A DNA stretch of 64,000 nucleotides from Akkermansiaceae bacterium. GTDB taxonomy: Bacteria; Verrucomicrobiota; Verrucomicrobiia; Verrucomicrobiales; Akkermansiaceae. Location of the stretch: NCBI GenBank assembly GCA_903908495.1, contig CAIVSK010000191.1:1-64000 (forward strand), in the 5' to 3' direction. Below, piece by piece: positions 16,489 through 24,103 of this stretch (position 1 is the first letter of the stretch; the number at the start of each line of letters is the position of its first letter). The translations under genes were made by a program, and so were the position numbers. The notes beneath the pieces were generated by a model that was not told the DNA's origin, did no database searches, and worked only from the letters and a program-made list of their open reading frames with translations.

Positions 16489-17325
16489 CTACAGAGCTCG
16501 CACCCGCTCCACCGGCAATCCGGACACTGCGGCAATCTGCTCAGGGGAGAGCAGCCCGGCCCGTTTCAAAGCCGCCGCCACCTCTAGTTTACCCTCCAGT
16601 TTACCCTCCAGCAGCCCCTTATTAAACGACCCGTCCACCAGTGTGACTTCGCAGCGGATGCTGTCCCAGTAGCGGTCGTAGGCATCCAGCTCGGCGCGGG
16701 TGAAACCGCTTTCCGCCACGCATTCCAGCGCCTCGCGGGTTTCCGGAGTTTCCAACAACTCCGGCGCAGCGGCCGGCGCATCACCCCCGATTTCGGTCAG
16801 AAACCGCAGCCACAACTTGCGCATCCGGTCACTGGCGATAGCTTCCGGCTTGAACTTCGGCAGCTCCACAAAGACGAATTCAAGGCCTTCAATCCGGCGA
16901 TGGGTTTGTTCCAGTTCTACGATCGAGTAGTGATGGTAATACTCCAAACTATCCCGCTCGAAGACCTGGTTGACCAGATTGAGCGAGAACACCGGTTGCA
17001 ATTCTGCGTAACCGGCAGCCCGGTCGGCCTACCGGACGTAGGCTTTGGCGGCATTGAAGAGCACCCGACTCTTGAACCCGGTGGTCCAGAACATCTGCAT
17101 TTCCACGATGAACTGCCTGCCCGTCCGGTCCGCGCAGCGCACATCAACCACCGAATGCTTCAGTTCCGGCAAATCCGGCACCAACTCCACAGGCAGGTAT
17201 TCGAGTGACTCGATCGGGGCAGCGAGTGGCAGCAGCGCATTAAGAAAGCATTTGAGCAGCCGCGGCCGACTGAAAACCTTCTTGAACACCATGTCGTTCT
17301 TGGGATCGAGGTAACGTCTGCACAC
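16489..17325 (-). pseudogene. Rpn-family nuclease/transposase gene with in-frame amber codon
   Basis: A 278-codon reading frame for an Rpn-type (PD-(D/E)XK) recombination-promoting nuclease, split by a single TAG at 17029-17031. The N-terminal part has the family's 'RRYLDPKNDMVFKKVFS' and 'SVVDVRCADRTGRQFIVEMQMFW' with the nuclease D...E-x-Q core, ending 'NAAKAYVR'. The rest continues in the same frame: 'ADRAAGYAE', then 'LQPVFSLNLVNQVFERD', 'EYYHHYSIVELE' and 'EGLEFVFVELPKFKP'. Family members commonly have Gln right after 'AYVR', so CAG to TAG is the simplest history. The 3' end has a short direct repeat (EGKLEGKLE). It could be a sequencing error or readthrough. Confidence 0.85.
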
Positions 17326-17356
17326 AGGATCGCGGGTGAAACGGGGAAGTCAAGCT

Positions 17357-18358
17357 CTACCAGCGGATGGCGGCGGCGGCCCAAGTCAGGCCGGCACCAA
17401 AGACGACCAGCACGATATTGTCGCCGCGCTTGAAGGCACCGCTGCGACTTGCTTCGTCGAGGGCGATGGCGATGGCGGCAGCGGAGGTGTTGCCATACTT
17501 GTGGAGGTTGACGAAGACGCGTTCGTTCGGCACGGCGAGGCGGTCGGCAATGGCGTCGATGATGCGCAGGTTCGCCTGATGAGGGATGACACAGGCAATC
17601 GAGTCGGCGGTCAGGCCGGCGCGCTCGATGACTTTTTCAGCGGCCTCCTTCATGCGGTTGACGGCATGCTTGAAGACTTCCCTGCCGAGCATATTGAGCG
17701 TGAAGAGATGATCATTGACGTTGGCGGCGGTGATCGGACAAGCGGTGCCGCCGCCCGGAATTTTGAGCAGATGGGTGAGATTGCCGTCGGTGCCCATTTC
17801 GGTGGCGAGGATGGCTCCCTCATCCGCTGCGGCGACCCGCAACACGGCGGCCCCCGCGCCGTCGCCAAACAACACGCAGGTGGAGCGGTCCTCCCAATTG
17901 GTCACTGAAGAAAGTTTCTCAGCACCGATGATCAGGGCATTCTTGAAGGCACCTGAGGAAATCAGGCGTTTGGCGATCTTCATCGCGTAGAGGAAACCGG
18001 AGCAGGCCGCTGAAATATCGAAGGCCACCGCCCGGCTGGCACCCAGATTCTGCTGAATGTAACAAGCAGTGGCGGGCGTGGGCGTGTCCGGCGTGATGGT
18101 GGCCACGATGATGAGCTCGAGCTCATCTGCTGTTAGTCCGGCATTTTCCATGGCGCGGCGGGCGGCGTGGGTGGCCATGTGGGAGGTTGTCTCATCGGCC
18201 CCGGCGATGCGGCGCTCGCGAATGCCGGTGCGGGTAAGGATCCACTCTTCACTGGTATCCACGCGCAGCGCCAACTCAGCGTTGGTGAGAATTTTCTCGG
18301 GCAAGTAGCTGCCGGTGCCTGCGATGCAGACGGGGAAGGCTGTCGTCAATTCAATCAT
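17357..18358 (-). CDS. fabH: 3-oxoacyl-ACP synthase III
   Basis: A 333-residue KAS III that condenses acetyl-CoA (or a branched acyl-CoA) with malonyl-ACP to start fatty-acid synthesis. The catalytic triad is visible: Cys in 'FDISAACSGFLYA', His in 'IPHQANLRI' and Asn in 'KYGNTSAAA'. The N-terminal 'GTGSYLPEKILTN' and 'ILTRTGIRERRI' are standard. It is the last gene of a yceD-rpmF-plsX-fabH cluster, a common arrangement linking ribosome and phospholipid synthesis. It lies 66 nt after plsX. Confidence 0.94.
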   Translation of the reverse strand: MIELTTAFPVCIAGTGSYLPEKILTNAELALRVDTSEEWILTRTGIRERRIAGADETTSHMATHAARRAMENAGLTADELELIIVATITPDTPTPATACYIQQNLGASRAVAFDISAACSGFLYAMKIAKRLISSGAFKNALIIGAEKLSSVTNWEDRSTCVLFGDGAGAAVLRVAAADEGAILATEMGTDGNLTHLLKIPGGGTACPITAANVNDHLFTLNMLGREVFKHAVNRMKEAAEKVIERAGLTADSIACVIPHQANLRIIDAIADRLAVPNERVFVNLHKYGNTSAAAIAIALDEASRSGAFKRGDNIVLVVFGAGLTWAAAAIRW

Positions 18359-18424
18359 GCGGCGGAAGACTGAAACGCCCGTGCCGCACTCACAAGCGCG
18401 AAGTTACTTAACAGCCGCTAAATT

Positions 18425-19453
18425 TCACAATCCGCTTACCGGGACGTGATGAATGGCAGCGAGGGCTTCCTCGATGCGGGGGTTGACGCGATGGGCGACG
18501 GTCTCGATACCGACGCGGATGGCGTTGCGCACGGCCAAAGCGGAAGATGAGCCATGGGCGATGATGACCACGCCATTGACGCCGAGCAAGGGACTGCCGC
18601 CGTAGGTTTCGTAGCTGCTCTTTTCCTTGAGTGCGGTGAATGCCCCCTTGGCGATCAATGCCCCGAGCATCCGCAGCGGGCTGGCGGTGATCTCCGCCTT
18701 GAGCCATTTGGAGACGGCTTTGGCAGTGGATTCCACGGTTTTGAGCATGACGTTGCCGGTGAAGCCATCGCACAGGACGACATCGAGCTCGGTCTCAAAC
18801 AAATCGTGTCCCTCGACGTTGCCAATAAAATGGATACCGGGGGTTTGCTTGAGGAGCTTGAAGGTTTCCTTGGTGAAAGTGGTGCCTTTTTCGTCTTCCT
18901 CGCCGTTGGACATGAGGCCCACACGAGGGCTTTTAACCCCCAGCACATGGCGGGCAAAGGCGGTACCCATCACCGCGTAGGCGACCAGATGCTCCGGCTT
19001 GGCCTCGGGATTGGCTCCGGCATCGAGGATGCTGCACAGGCCGTGCTCGTTGGGAATGGCCGTGGCGATGCCCGCCCGGTCCACTCCTTTGAGCGTGCGC
19101 AGCCTGAGGGTGGCAGCCGCCACCACCGCACCGGTATTACCGGCGGAAACGAAGGCGTCGGCGTGGCCGTCGCGGACCAATTCCATCCCGACGTTGATGG
19201 AGGAGAGTTTTTTGCGGCGCACGGTCTTGGCACCGGGCTCTGACATGCCGATCACCTCGGGGGCATGCACGATGCTGACCCGCGGATCTCTGAGTTCCAA
19301 GCCCTGGCGGGCGCACTCGTCGCGCAGCACCGCTTCATCACCCACCAAAAACAGATGCTTCAGTTTGGGATAAAGGCGCAATGCTTCGAGAGCCCCTCCG
19401 ATATTGATCGAAGGGGCGTGGTCCCCGCCCATGGCGTCCAAGACTAGTTTCAT
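18425..19453 (-). CDS. plsX: Phosphate acyltransferase
   Basis: A 342-residue peripheral membrane enzyme that converts acyl-ACP to acyl-phosphate, the substrate of PlsY in glycerolipid synthesis. The N-terminal signature 'LVLDAMGGDHAPSINIGGA' and the 'DAFVSAGNTGAVVAAA', 'NGEEDEKG' and 'CDGFTGNVMLK' blocks are diagnostic. Length is typical. It sits between rpmF and fabH in the same orientation, with 97 nt to rpmF, long enough for an internal promoter though none is obvious. Confidence 0.95.
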   Translation of the reverse strand: MKLVLDAMGGDHAPSINIGGALEALRLYPKLKHLFLVGDEAVLRDECARQGLELRDPRVSIVHAPEVIGMSEPGAKTVRRKKLSSINVGMELVRDGHADAFVSAGNTGAVVAAATLRLRTLKGVDRAGIATAIPNEHGLCSILDAGANPEAKPEHLVAYAVMGTAFARHVLGVKSPRVGLMSNGEEDEKGTTFTKETFKLLKQTPGIHFIGNVEGHDLFETELDVVLCDGFTGNVMLKTVESTAKAVSKWLKAEITASPLRMLGALIAKGAFTALKEKSSYETYGGSPLLGVNGVVIIAHGSSSALAVRNAIRVGIETVAHRVNPRIEEALAAIHHVPVSGL

Positions 19454-19550
19454 AGGGATATGGAAATGCAGCGGCGGATTTCACACCACGGGTGTCCCAT
19501 GCGCCGGGTGGGCCCGGCGGGAAACATGCGGTGTGTCACCCGCAGGCGCT

Positions 19551-19733
19551 TCAAAGGGCTTCCACGTCCAGCACTTGGCGGTCGCGGTAATAGCCACAAG
19601 ACGGACAAGCGATGTGCGATGGCACACGGCTTCCGCACTCGGGGCAGCTCTTGAAGATCGGTGCACGCCAACGGGTTGCGCCGCGGCGCATTTTCTGACG
19701 GCTTTTGGATTGGCGGCGCTTTGGAACGGCCAT
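19551..19733 (-). CDS. rpmF: 50S ribosomal protein L32
   Basis: A 60-residue ribosomal protein bL32. The N-terminus 'MAVPKRRQSKSRQKMRRG' is the family hallmark, and two CxxC pairs ('CPECG' and 'CPSCG') form a zinc ribbon, so this is the zinc-binding (C+) form. It starts 16 nt after yceD ends, the usual pairing. The upstream spacer is A-rich and lacks a strong Shine-Dalgarno. Confidence 0.96.
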   Translation of the reverse strand: MAVPKRRQSKSRQKMRRGATRWRAPIFKSCPECGSRVPSHIACPSCGYYRDRQVLDVEAL

Positions 19734-19749
19734 AGTATTTTCGTATTGT

Positions 19750-20253
19750 TTAGGGTTGGTCCTTAAGGTCCTTGAGAGTGTCGAGAGCCGACCAACGGTC
19801 GTCGCCCTCGGCGCGGGGGGGGGTCTCTTGCCCGCTTTCCGCGGATTTGTCCACTGCTAAATATCGGGAATCGATTTCACAGCCTTGAGCAAGGTCGCCA
19901 TTCTCGCATTTCGGGTCGACCGGAAAGTGGATCAAAACCTCTTCACGTATGGCTTCCGAGGCATCCAAGTCGCCTTCATTACCGATTTCCAAAGAAATTG
20001 CAGCCCGCTCGACCCGGATCGTTTGAATGAACGGATGGACGCTGCGCACGCAGGTGAATTCGAAGGGTGCGCACAGCCAGCCGGTCAGCAGCAATTCCGA
20101 GCCAAAACGCTGGACCCACAAATCGTACTCCAGCGGCCCGGTGGGCTGCGCATCCCCCGCCGGCAGGTCGAACACCTCCGGAGCCAATTCGCCGACAAAG
20201 CTCTTGCCGTCTTCGGGCAAGCACGCCAAGTCGATTATCAAGCGCTTCTTCAT
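19750..20253 (-). CDS. yceD: YceD/DUF177 family protein
   Basis: A 167-residue protein of the DUF177 family, usually encoded just ahead of rpmF and linked to 23S rRNA/ribosome maturation (in plants, chloroplast 23S processing). Supporting features are an N-terminal beta-rich part 'LLLTGWLCAPFEFTCVRSV' with the conserved position of the C...C segment, 'EEVLIHFPVDPKCEN', and the C-terminal 'DDRWSALDTLKDL' typical of the family. It is the first gene of the yceD-rpmF-plsX-fabH set and is divergent from the M42 peptidase gene. Confidence 0.85.
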   Translation of the reverse strand: MKKRLIIDLACLPEDGKSFVGELAPEVFDLPAGDAQPTGPLEYDLWVQRFGSELLLTGWLCAPFEFTCVRSVHPFIQTIRVERAAISLEIGNEGDLDASEAIREEVLIHFPVDPKCENGDLAQGCEIDSRYLAVDKSAESGQETPPRAEGDDRWSALDTLKDLKDQP

Positions 20254-20369
20254 GGGCTGAGGCTAGCCCGCCTGCCCGCGCCCGGCAAGCGGCAATTCGA
20301 GGTGGAATTTTCCCAATGGCTCATTTCCCACTCGCCAAGCGCCGTGCTGCGGATAGGTTGTCGTCCGCC

Positions 20370-21428
20370 ATGCCTATCGACGTTTCATTGCTCAGCCGAA
20401 TTTGTGAAGCCCCCGGAGCGCCGGGAAGCGAAAAGGAAATCCGCGCCCTGGTCGTTGCCGAGCTCAAGGGGCTCGCCGACGAGGTGAGGATCGACAATCT
20501 CGGCAGCGTCGTCGCCTTGAAAAAAGGCCGTTCGTCGGCCAAGAAAACCATGGCCGCCGCGCACATGGACGAGATTGGCTTCATCGTCACCCACGTGGAT
20601 GACAAGGGGTTTGTGCGCTTCAATCCGGTGGGCGGCTTTGATCCCAAGACCCTCACCGCCCAGCGGGTCATTCTGCACGGTCGCAAGAACATCTTCGGCG
20701 TCATGGGCTCCAAGCCGGTGCACATCATGTCGCAGGAGGAGAAAAACAAGGTACCGCAGATCAAGGATTACTTCATTGATGTGGGCATGTCCAAGAAGGA
20801 GGTCGACAAGGTCGTGGAGGTTGGGGATTTCGTCACCCGCCACTCGCCGCTGATGGAGTTGGGCGATTGCGTCAACGTCAAATCGCTGGACAACCGTGCG
20901 TCAGTGTTTGTGTTGCTGGAAACCCTGCGCGAATTGAAACGCTCCAAACGCAAACCCGCCTACGATTTTCACGCCGTCTTCACGGTGCAGGAGGAGGTCG
21001 GTCTGCGCGGTGCCCAAGCCTCGGCACTGCAAATCCAGCCGGATTTTTCGTTCGGTCTGGACACCACCATCGCCTACGACGTGCCGGGCTCAACTCCGCA
21101 GGAACGCTGCACCGGCCTCGGCGACGGTGCCGCCATCAAGCTGATGGATTCGTCGGTCATCTGCGATTTCCGCATGATTGAATTCATGAAGGCGGCCGCC
21201 AAACGCCACAAAATCAAGTGGCAGGCGGAAATTCTGGCCGCCGGCGGCACCGATACCGCCAGCCTCCAGCGCATGGTCGCGGGCGGCTCGATCGCCGGCG
21301 CGGTGTCCATTCCCACCCGCCACATCCATCAGAGCATCGAGTCGTGTCACAAACAGGACGTCGCCGCCTGCATCCTGCTGCTGGCCGCCTGTGTTTGCGA
21401 GCTCGACCAGCACGATTGGAGTTTCTAG
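20370..21428 (+). CDS. M42 family metallo-aminopeptidase
   Basis: A 352-residue cytoplasmic di-zinc aminopeptidase of family M42 (FrvX/PepA-like TET peptidases). Metal ligands and catalytic residues are in place: His in 'AAHMDEIGFIV', Asp in 'KSLDNRASVF', the Glu pair in 'VQEEVGLRGA', Asp in 'GLDTT' and His in 'IPTRHIHQS'. ATG 20370 gives the normal N-terminus 'VSLLSRICEAPGAPGSEKEI'. The track start at 20067 reads antisense to yceD. It is convergent with cinA, and a hairpin repeat lies between them. Likely role: trimming of peptides released by proteasome-like or other proteases. Confidence 0.9.
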   Translation: MPIDVSLLSRICEAPGAPGSEKEIRALVVAELKGLADEVRIDNLGSVVALKKGRSSAKKTMAAAHMDEIGFIVTHVDDKGFVRFNPVGGFDPKTLTAQRVILHGRKNIFGVMGSKPVHIMSQEEKNKVPQIKDYFIDVGMSKKEVDKVVEVGDFVTRHSPLMELGDCVNVKSLDNRASVFVLLETLRELKRSKRKPAYDFHAVFTVQEEVGLRGAQASALQIQPDFSFGLDTTIAYDVPGSTPQERCTGLGDGAAIKLMDSSVICDFRMIEFMKAAAKRHKIKWQAEILAAGGTDTASLQRMVAGGSIAGAVSIPTRHIHQSIESCHKQDVAACILLLAACVCELDQHDWSF

Positions 21429-21440
21429 TCTGGCAGCAAG

Positions 21441-21478
21441 CCAAAGCGGTGTCGCGCTGCGCTAGCCACCGCAGTCCA
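21441..21478 (-). repeat. Hairpin repeat, family C, copy 1
   Basis: A 38-bp element whose minus strand reads TGGACTGCGGTGGCTAGCGC then AGCGCGACACCGCTTTGG. It matches the element at 36609-36647 with three mismatches and one indel. GCGGTG and CACCGC pair as the outer stem, GCGC/GCGC within. It lies between the convergent M42 peptidase and cinA genes and may serve as a two-way terminator. Confidence 0.8.
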
Positions 21479-21507
21479 CGCCTGCGCCGGCCCTGCGCAG
21501 CGAAGGC

Positions 21508-22764
21508 TTATCCAAGCAAACTCTCAGGCCGCCGCTCCAACACACACCGCCGCAGAGCATCGAGTGCGGCCTGGCTCACGCCTTGCTTGAAATCCGCCCG
21601 GTTGCGGGGCTGGAACACGCTGAATGCGCGGGTGGCTCGATCACGCTGCGCCACGGCGATCCAGGCGGTTCCGACGGGTTTATCCGGGCTGCCACCGGCT
21701 GGGCCGGCGATACCGGTGACTGCCACGGCAAAATCCGCGCCACTGACGGCCAGCGCGCCCTCGGCCATTTGGCGCACAACCGCTTCGCTCACCGCGCCGT
21801 GGGCTGCCAACGCCTCCGGCGCCACGCCTAACAACCCGCATTTCGCCGCGTTGGCGTAGGTGACGAAGCCGTGGGTGAACACGGCACTGGCCCCGGCCAC
21901 GTCGGTGATGCGGTTGGCGATGAGGCCGCCGGTGCAACTTTCTGCGGTTGCCAGGGTCCAGCGGCGCTCGGTGAGCAAGCGCACCACGGTTTGTTCCAGC
22001 GAGCTGCCATCGTCGCTGACGAGCAGCGGGCCAAAGCGTTCCACGGCGAGCGCGCGGGCTTGGTGGAGGGCGGCGGCGCTGCCGATGAGGCGCAGATCGA
22101 CCTCGCCGATGCGGGCGCAATAGCCGAATTCGAGGTTGGGAATGGCGGCGAGACGGGCATCCAGCGTTTGGTGGAAATCACTTTCGCCGATGCCGGTGAA
22201 TTTCAGTTCGATCAAGTCCGGCGGTGTCGCCACTCCGCTCAGTGCCTGCAAGCGCGGTGCCACCTCACCCTTGAACATCGGGTAAAGTTCGCGCGGCGGG
22301 CCGGGCAGCAGGAAAATCGCGGCCTGCGCCGGGCCCGCCAATTGCGGCGGAACATACACCCCGGGGGCCGTACCGTTGGCATTGGGCAAGACCACCGCGC
22401 CGCGCGGAATGAGCACCTGTTTTAAATTGTCACTGGCCATCGGCCGCCCGCGCAGCGCGAAAAACGCCTCCAACGAGACCAGCGCCGCCGCGTCCTGCAG
22501 CAATTCGAGACCGAGCACCTCCGCCGTGATTTCGCGGGTCAGATCATCACTGGTCGGCCCCAGACCACCGGAAACGATGATCACATCCGCCCGCCCAAGC
22601 GCTGAGAGCAGCTCATCGCGGATGGCCACCCCGTCGGGCACGCAGGTCTGGCGCGCCACCCGCAACCCGAGTTTGAACAATTCAGCCCCCAGCCAGGCCC
22701 CGTGCGTGTTGAGCGTCTGACCTAACAACAATTCAGTGCCGGTATTGATGATTTCGATGCGCAT
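21508..22764 (-). CDS. cinA: CinA family protein (nicotinamide-nucleotide amidase/ADP-ribose pyrophosphatase)
   Basis: A 418-residue two-domain CinA. Residues 1-170 form the molybdopterin-binding-like (COG1058) domain with 'EIINTGTELLLGQTLNTHG' and 'IVSGGLGPTSDDLTREI'. The C-terminal domain (from about residue 255) carries the amidase signature 'ATAESCTGGLIANRITDVAG' and 'VAVTGIAGPAGG'. It recycles pyridine nucleotides (NMN deamidation). ATG 22764 is the family start. The 810-codon frame in the track extends antisense through the thioredoxin-like gene and is not real there. It is divergent from that gene with an 87-nt gap. Confidence 0.92.
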   Translation of the reverse strand: MRIEIINTGTELLLGQTLNTHGAWLGAELFKLGLRVARQTCVPDGVAIRDELLSALGRADVIIVSGGLGPTSDDLTREITAEVLGLELLQDAAALVSLEAFFALRGRPMASDNLKQVLIPRGAVVLPNANGTAPGVYVPPQLAGPAQAAIFLLPGPPRELYPMFKGEVAPRLQALSGVATPPDLIELKFTGIGESDFHQTLDARLAAIPNLEFGYCARIGEVDLRLIGSAAALHQARALAVERFGPLLVSDDGSSLEQTVVRLLTERRWTLATAESCTGGLIANRITDVAGASAVFTHGFVTYANAAKCGLLGVAPEALAAHGAVSEAVVRQMAEGALAVSGADFAVAVTGIAGPAGGSPDKPVGTAWIAVAQRDRATRAFSVFQPRNRADFKQGVSQAALDALRRCVLERRPESLLG

Positions 22765-22851
22765 GCCCCTAGCGACATGGTTGCAAGGAAAAATTGCAAG
22801 CGGCAATATTTCACTGGACATCCGGGGTGGGCTCCGGTGAGTCTCCGCTGA

Positions 22852-23886
22852 ATGAAAATGACCTCGCACCTCTGCCGCGCCAGCTTGCTGGCGCTCGTGA
22901 CCCTCACCACCGCTTTCGCCGACCGTGAAGGCTGGACCGCCGACTTCGATGCCGCCAAAAAACAGGCCGCCGCGGAAAAAAAGGATCTGTTGCTCGACTT
23001 CACCGGCTCCGACTGGTGCGGCTGGTGCATCAAGCTCGACAAGGAAGTCTTCCAGCAAGACGCCTTCAAGGCGGGCGTCAAGGACAAGCTGGTCCTCGTC
23101 GAAGTGGATTTCCCAAAAGACAAGTCCAAGCTCAGCGATGCCACCCAGGCCCAGAACGACAAGCTGAAAGATGAATTCAAAATCAAGGGCTACCCCACCC
23201 TCTTCCTCTGCGACGCCAGCGCCAAGCCCTACGCCCAAATCGGCTACGAGCCCGACGGCCCCGAGAAGTACGTGACCCACTTGAATGCACTCATGGAAGT
23301 GCGTGCCAAGCGTGACGCCGCCTTTAGCGCCGCCGACAAGGCCAAAAAACCGCTCGACAAGGCCAAAAACCTCATCGCCGGTCTCAAAACCTTGGATGGC
23401 GAAATTGTCGAAGCCTACTACTCCGACGTCGTCGCCAAGATTGGCGAACTCGACAAGGACGATAGCACCGGTTTCGTGAAGGAGCAAAAGGCCGCCATCG
23501 CCAAGAAGGAAGAAGCGGCTGCCGCCCAGAAAGCCGAGCAAGAGGCCGCCGCCCCCGCCATGAAGGCACTGCAGGAATTCATGCAGTCCAAGGTGATGCC
23601 GCTGATGCAAGCCAAGGACTTTGACAAGGCATACAGCGAGGCGCAGGACTACCTCAAAGCCAATCCCACCCTGCCGGAAGATATCAAGATTGACCTGACC
23701 CTCAACATCGGCCTGCCCCGCTTTATCGAAAAAGCCGACGTGGAAGGCGCCAACAAGTTCCTCGATGAAGTCGTCGCGGCACACCCCAACCACCCGGTCG
23801 CCAAGCAGACCGCCCAAATCAAACAGCAAATCAAGGCGACCATCGAAAAGGCGAAAGCCCAACCGGCCGCCCCCAAGCCTGAGTAA
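22852..23886 (+). CDS. Secreted thioredoxin-fold protein with helical C-terminus
   Basis: A 344-residue exported protein. The signal peptide (about residues 1-24, ending 'TTAFAD') leads to a thioredoxin-like domain with redox motif 'DFTGSDWCGWCIKLDKEVF' (C-G-W-C) and cis-proline segment 'KGYPTLFLCDA'. Residues about 160-344 are lysine/alanine-rich and helical ('KEEAAAAQKAEQEAAAPAMK'), probably a coiled coil or TPR-like extension. The 'SDWCGWC' form is common in verrucomicrobial and planctomycetal DUF255/thioredoxin_7-type proteins. It probably acts in periplasmic disulfide handling. A partner is not identifiable. Confidence 0.8.
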   Translation: MKMTSHLCRASLLALVTLTTAFADREGWTADFDAAKKQAAAEKKDLLLDFTGSDWCGWCIKLDKEVFQQDAFKAGVKDKLVLVEVDFPKDKSKLSDATQAQNDKLKDEFKIKGYPTLFLCDASAKPYAQIGYEPDGPEKYVTHLNALMEVRAKRDAAFSAADKAKKPLDKAKNLIAGLKTLDGEIVEAYYSDVVAKIGELDKDDSTGFVKEQKAAIAKKEEAAAAQKAEQEAAAPAMKALQEFMQSKVMPLMQAKDFDKAYSEAQDYLKANPTLPEDIKIDLTLNIGLPRFIEKADVEGANKFLDEVVAAHPNHPVAKQTAQIKQQIKATIEKAKAQPAAPKPE

Positions 23887-24103
23887 GTACGGCCGCCACA
23901 ACGCCGCGCGCTGCAACCAGCGCAGCGGCCCGGCGGGCACTCCGCCACTCTGCGCCCCGGTTCGCCCCGGGGCGTTTTTGCGTGCACGGTCCCCAAGAAA
24001 TGTCCTTGCCAGCCGACAGGCCGGGAACTACCAGTTTCCCCGCAATCCAGCCCTTGGGCCTCTATCAAATCAGAGGAAAACCAACCCCTGGGGATTTCAC
24101 GCC

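Noticed and set aside
22765-23940. N-terminal extension of the cinA frame (810-codon ORF)
   Set aside because: The extension is antisense to the thioredoxin-like gene and has no homology pattern; CinA begins at 22764.
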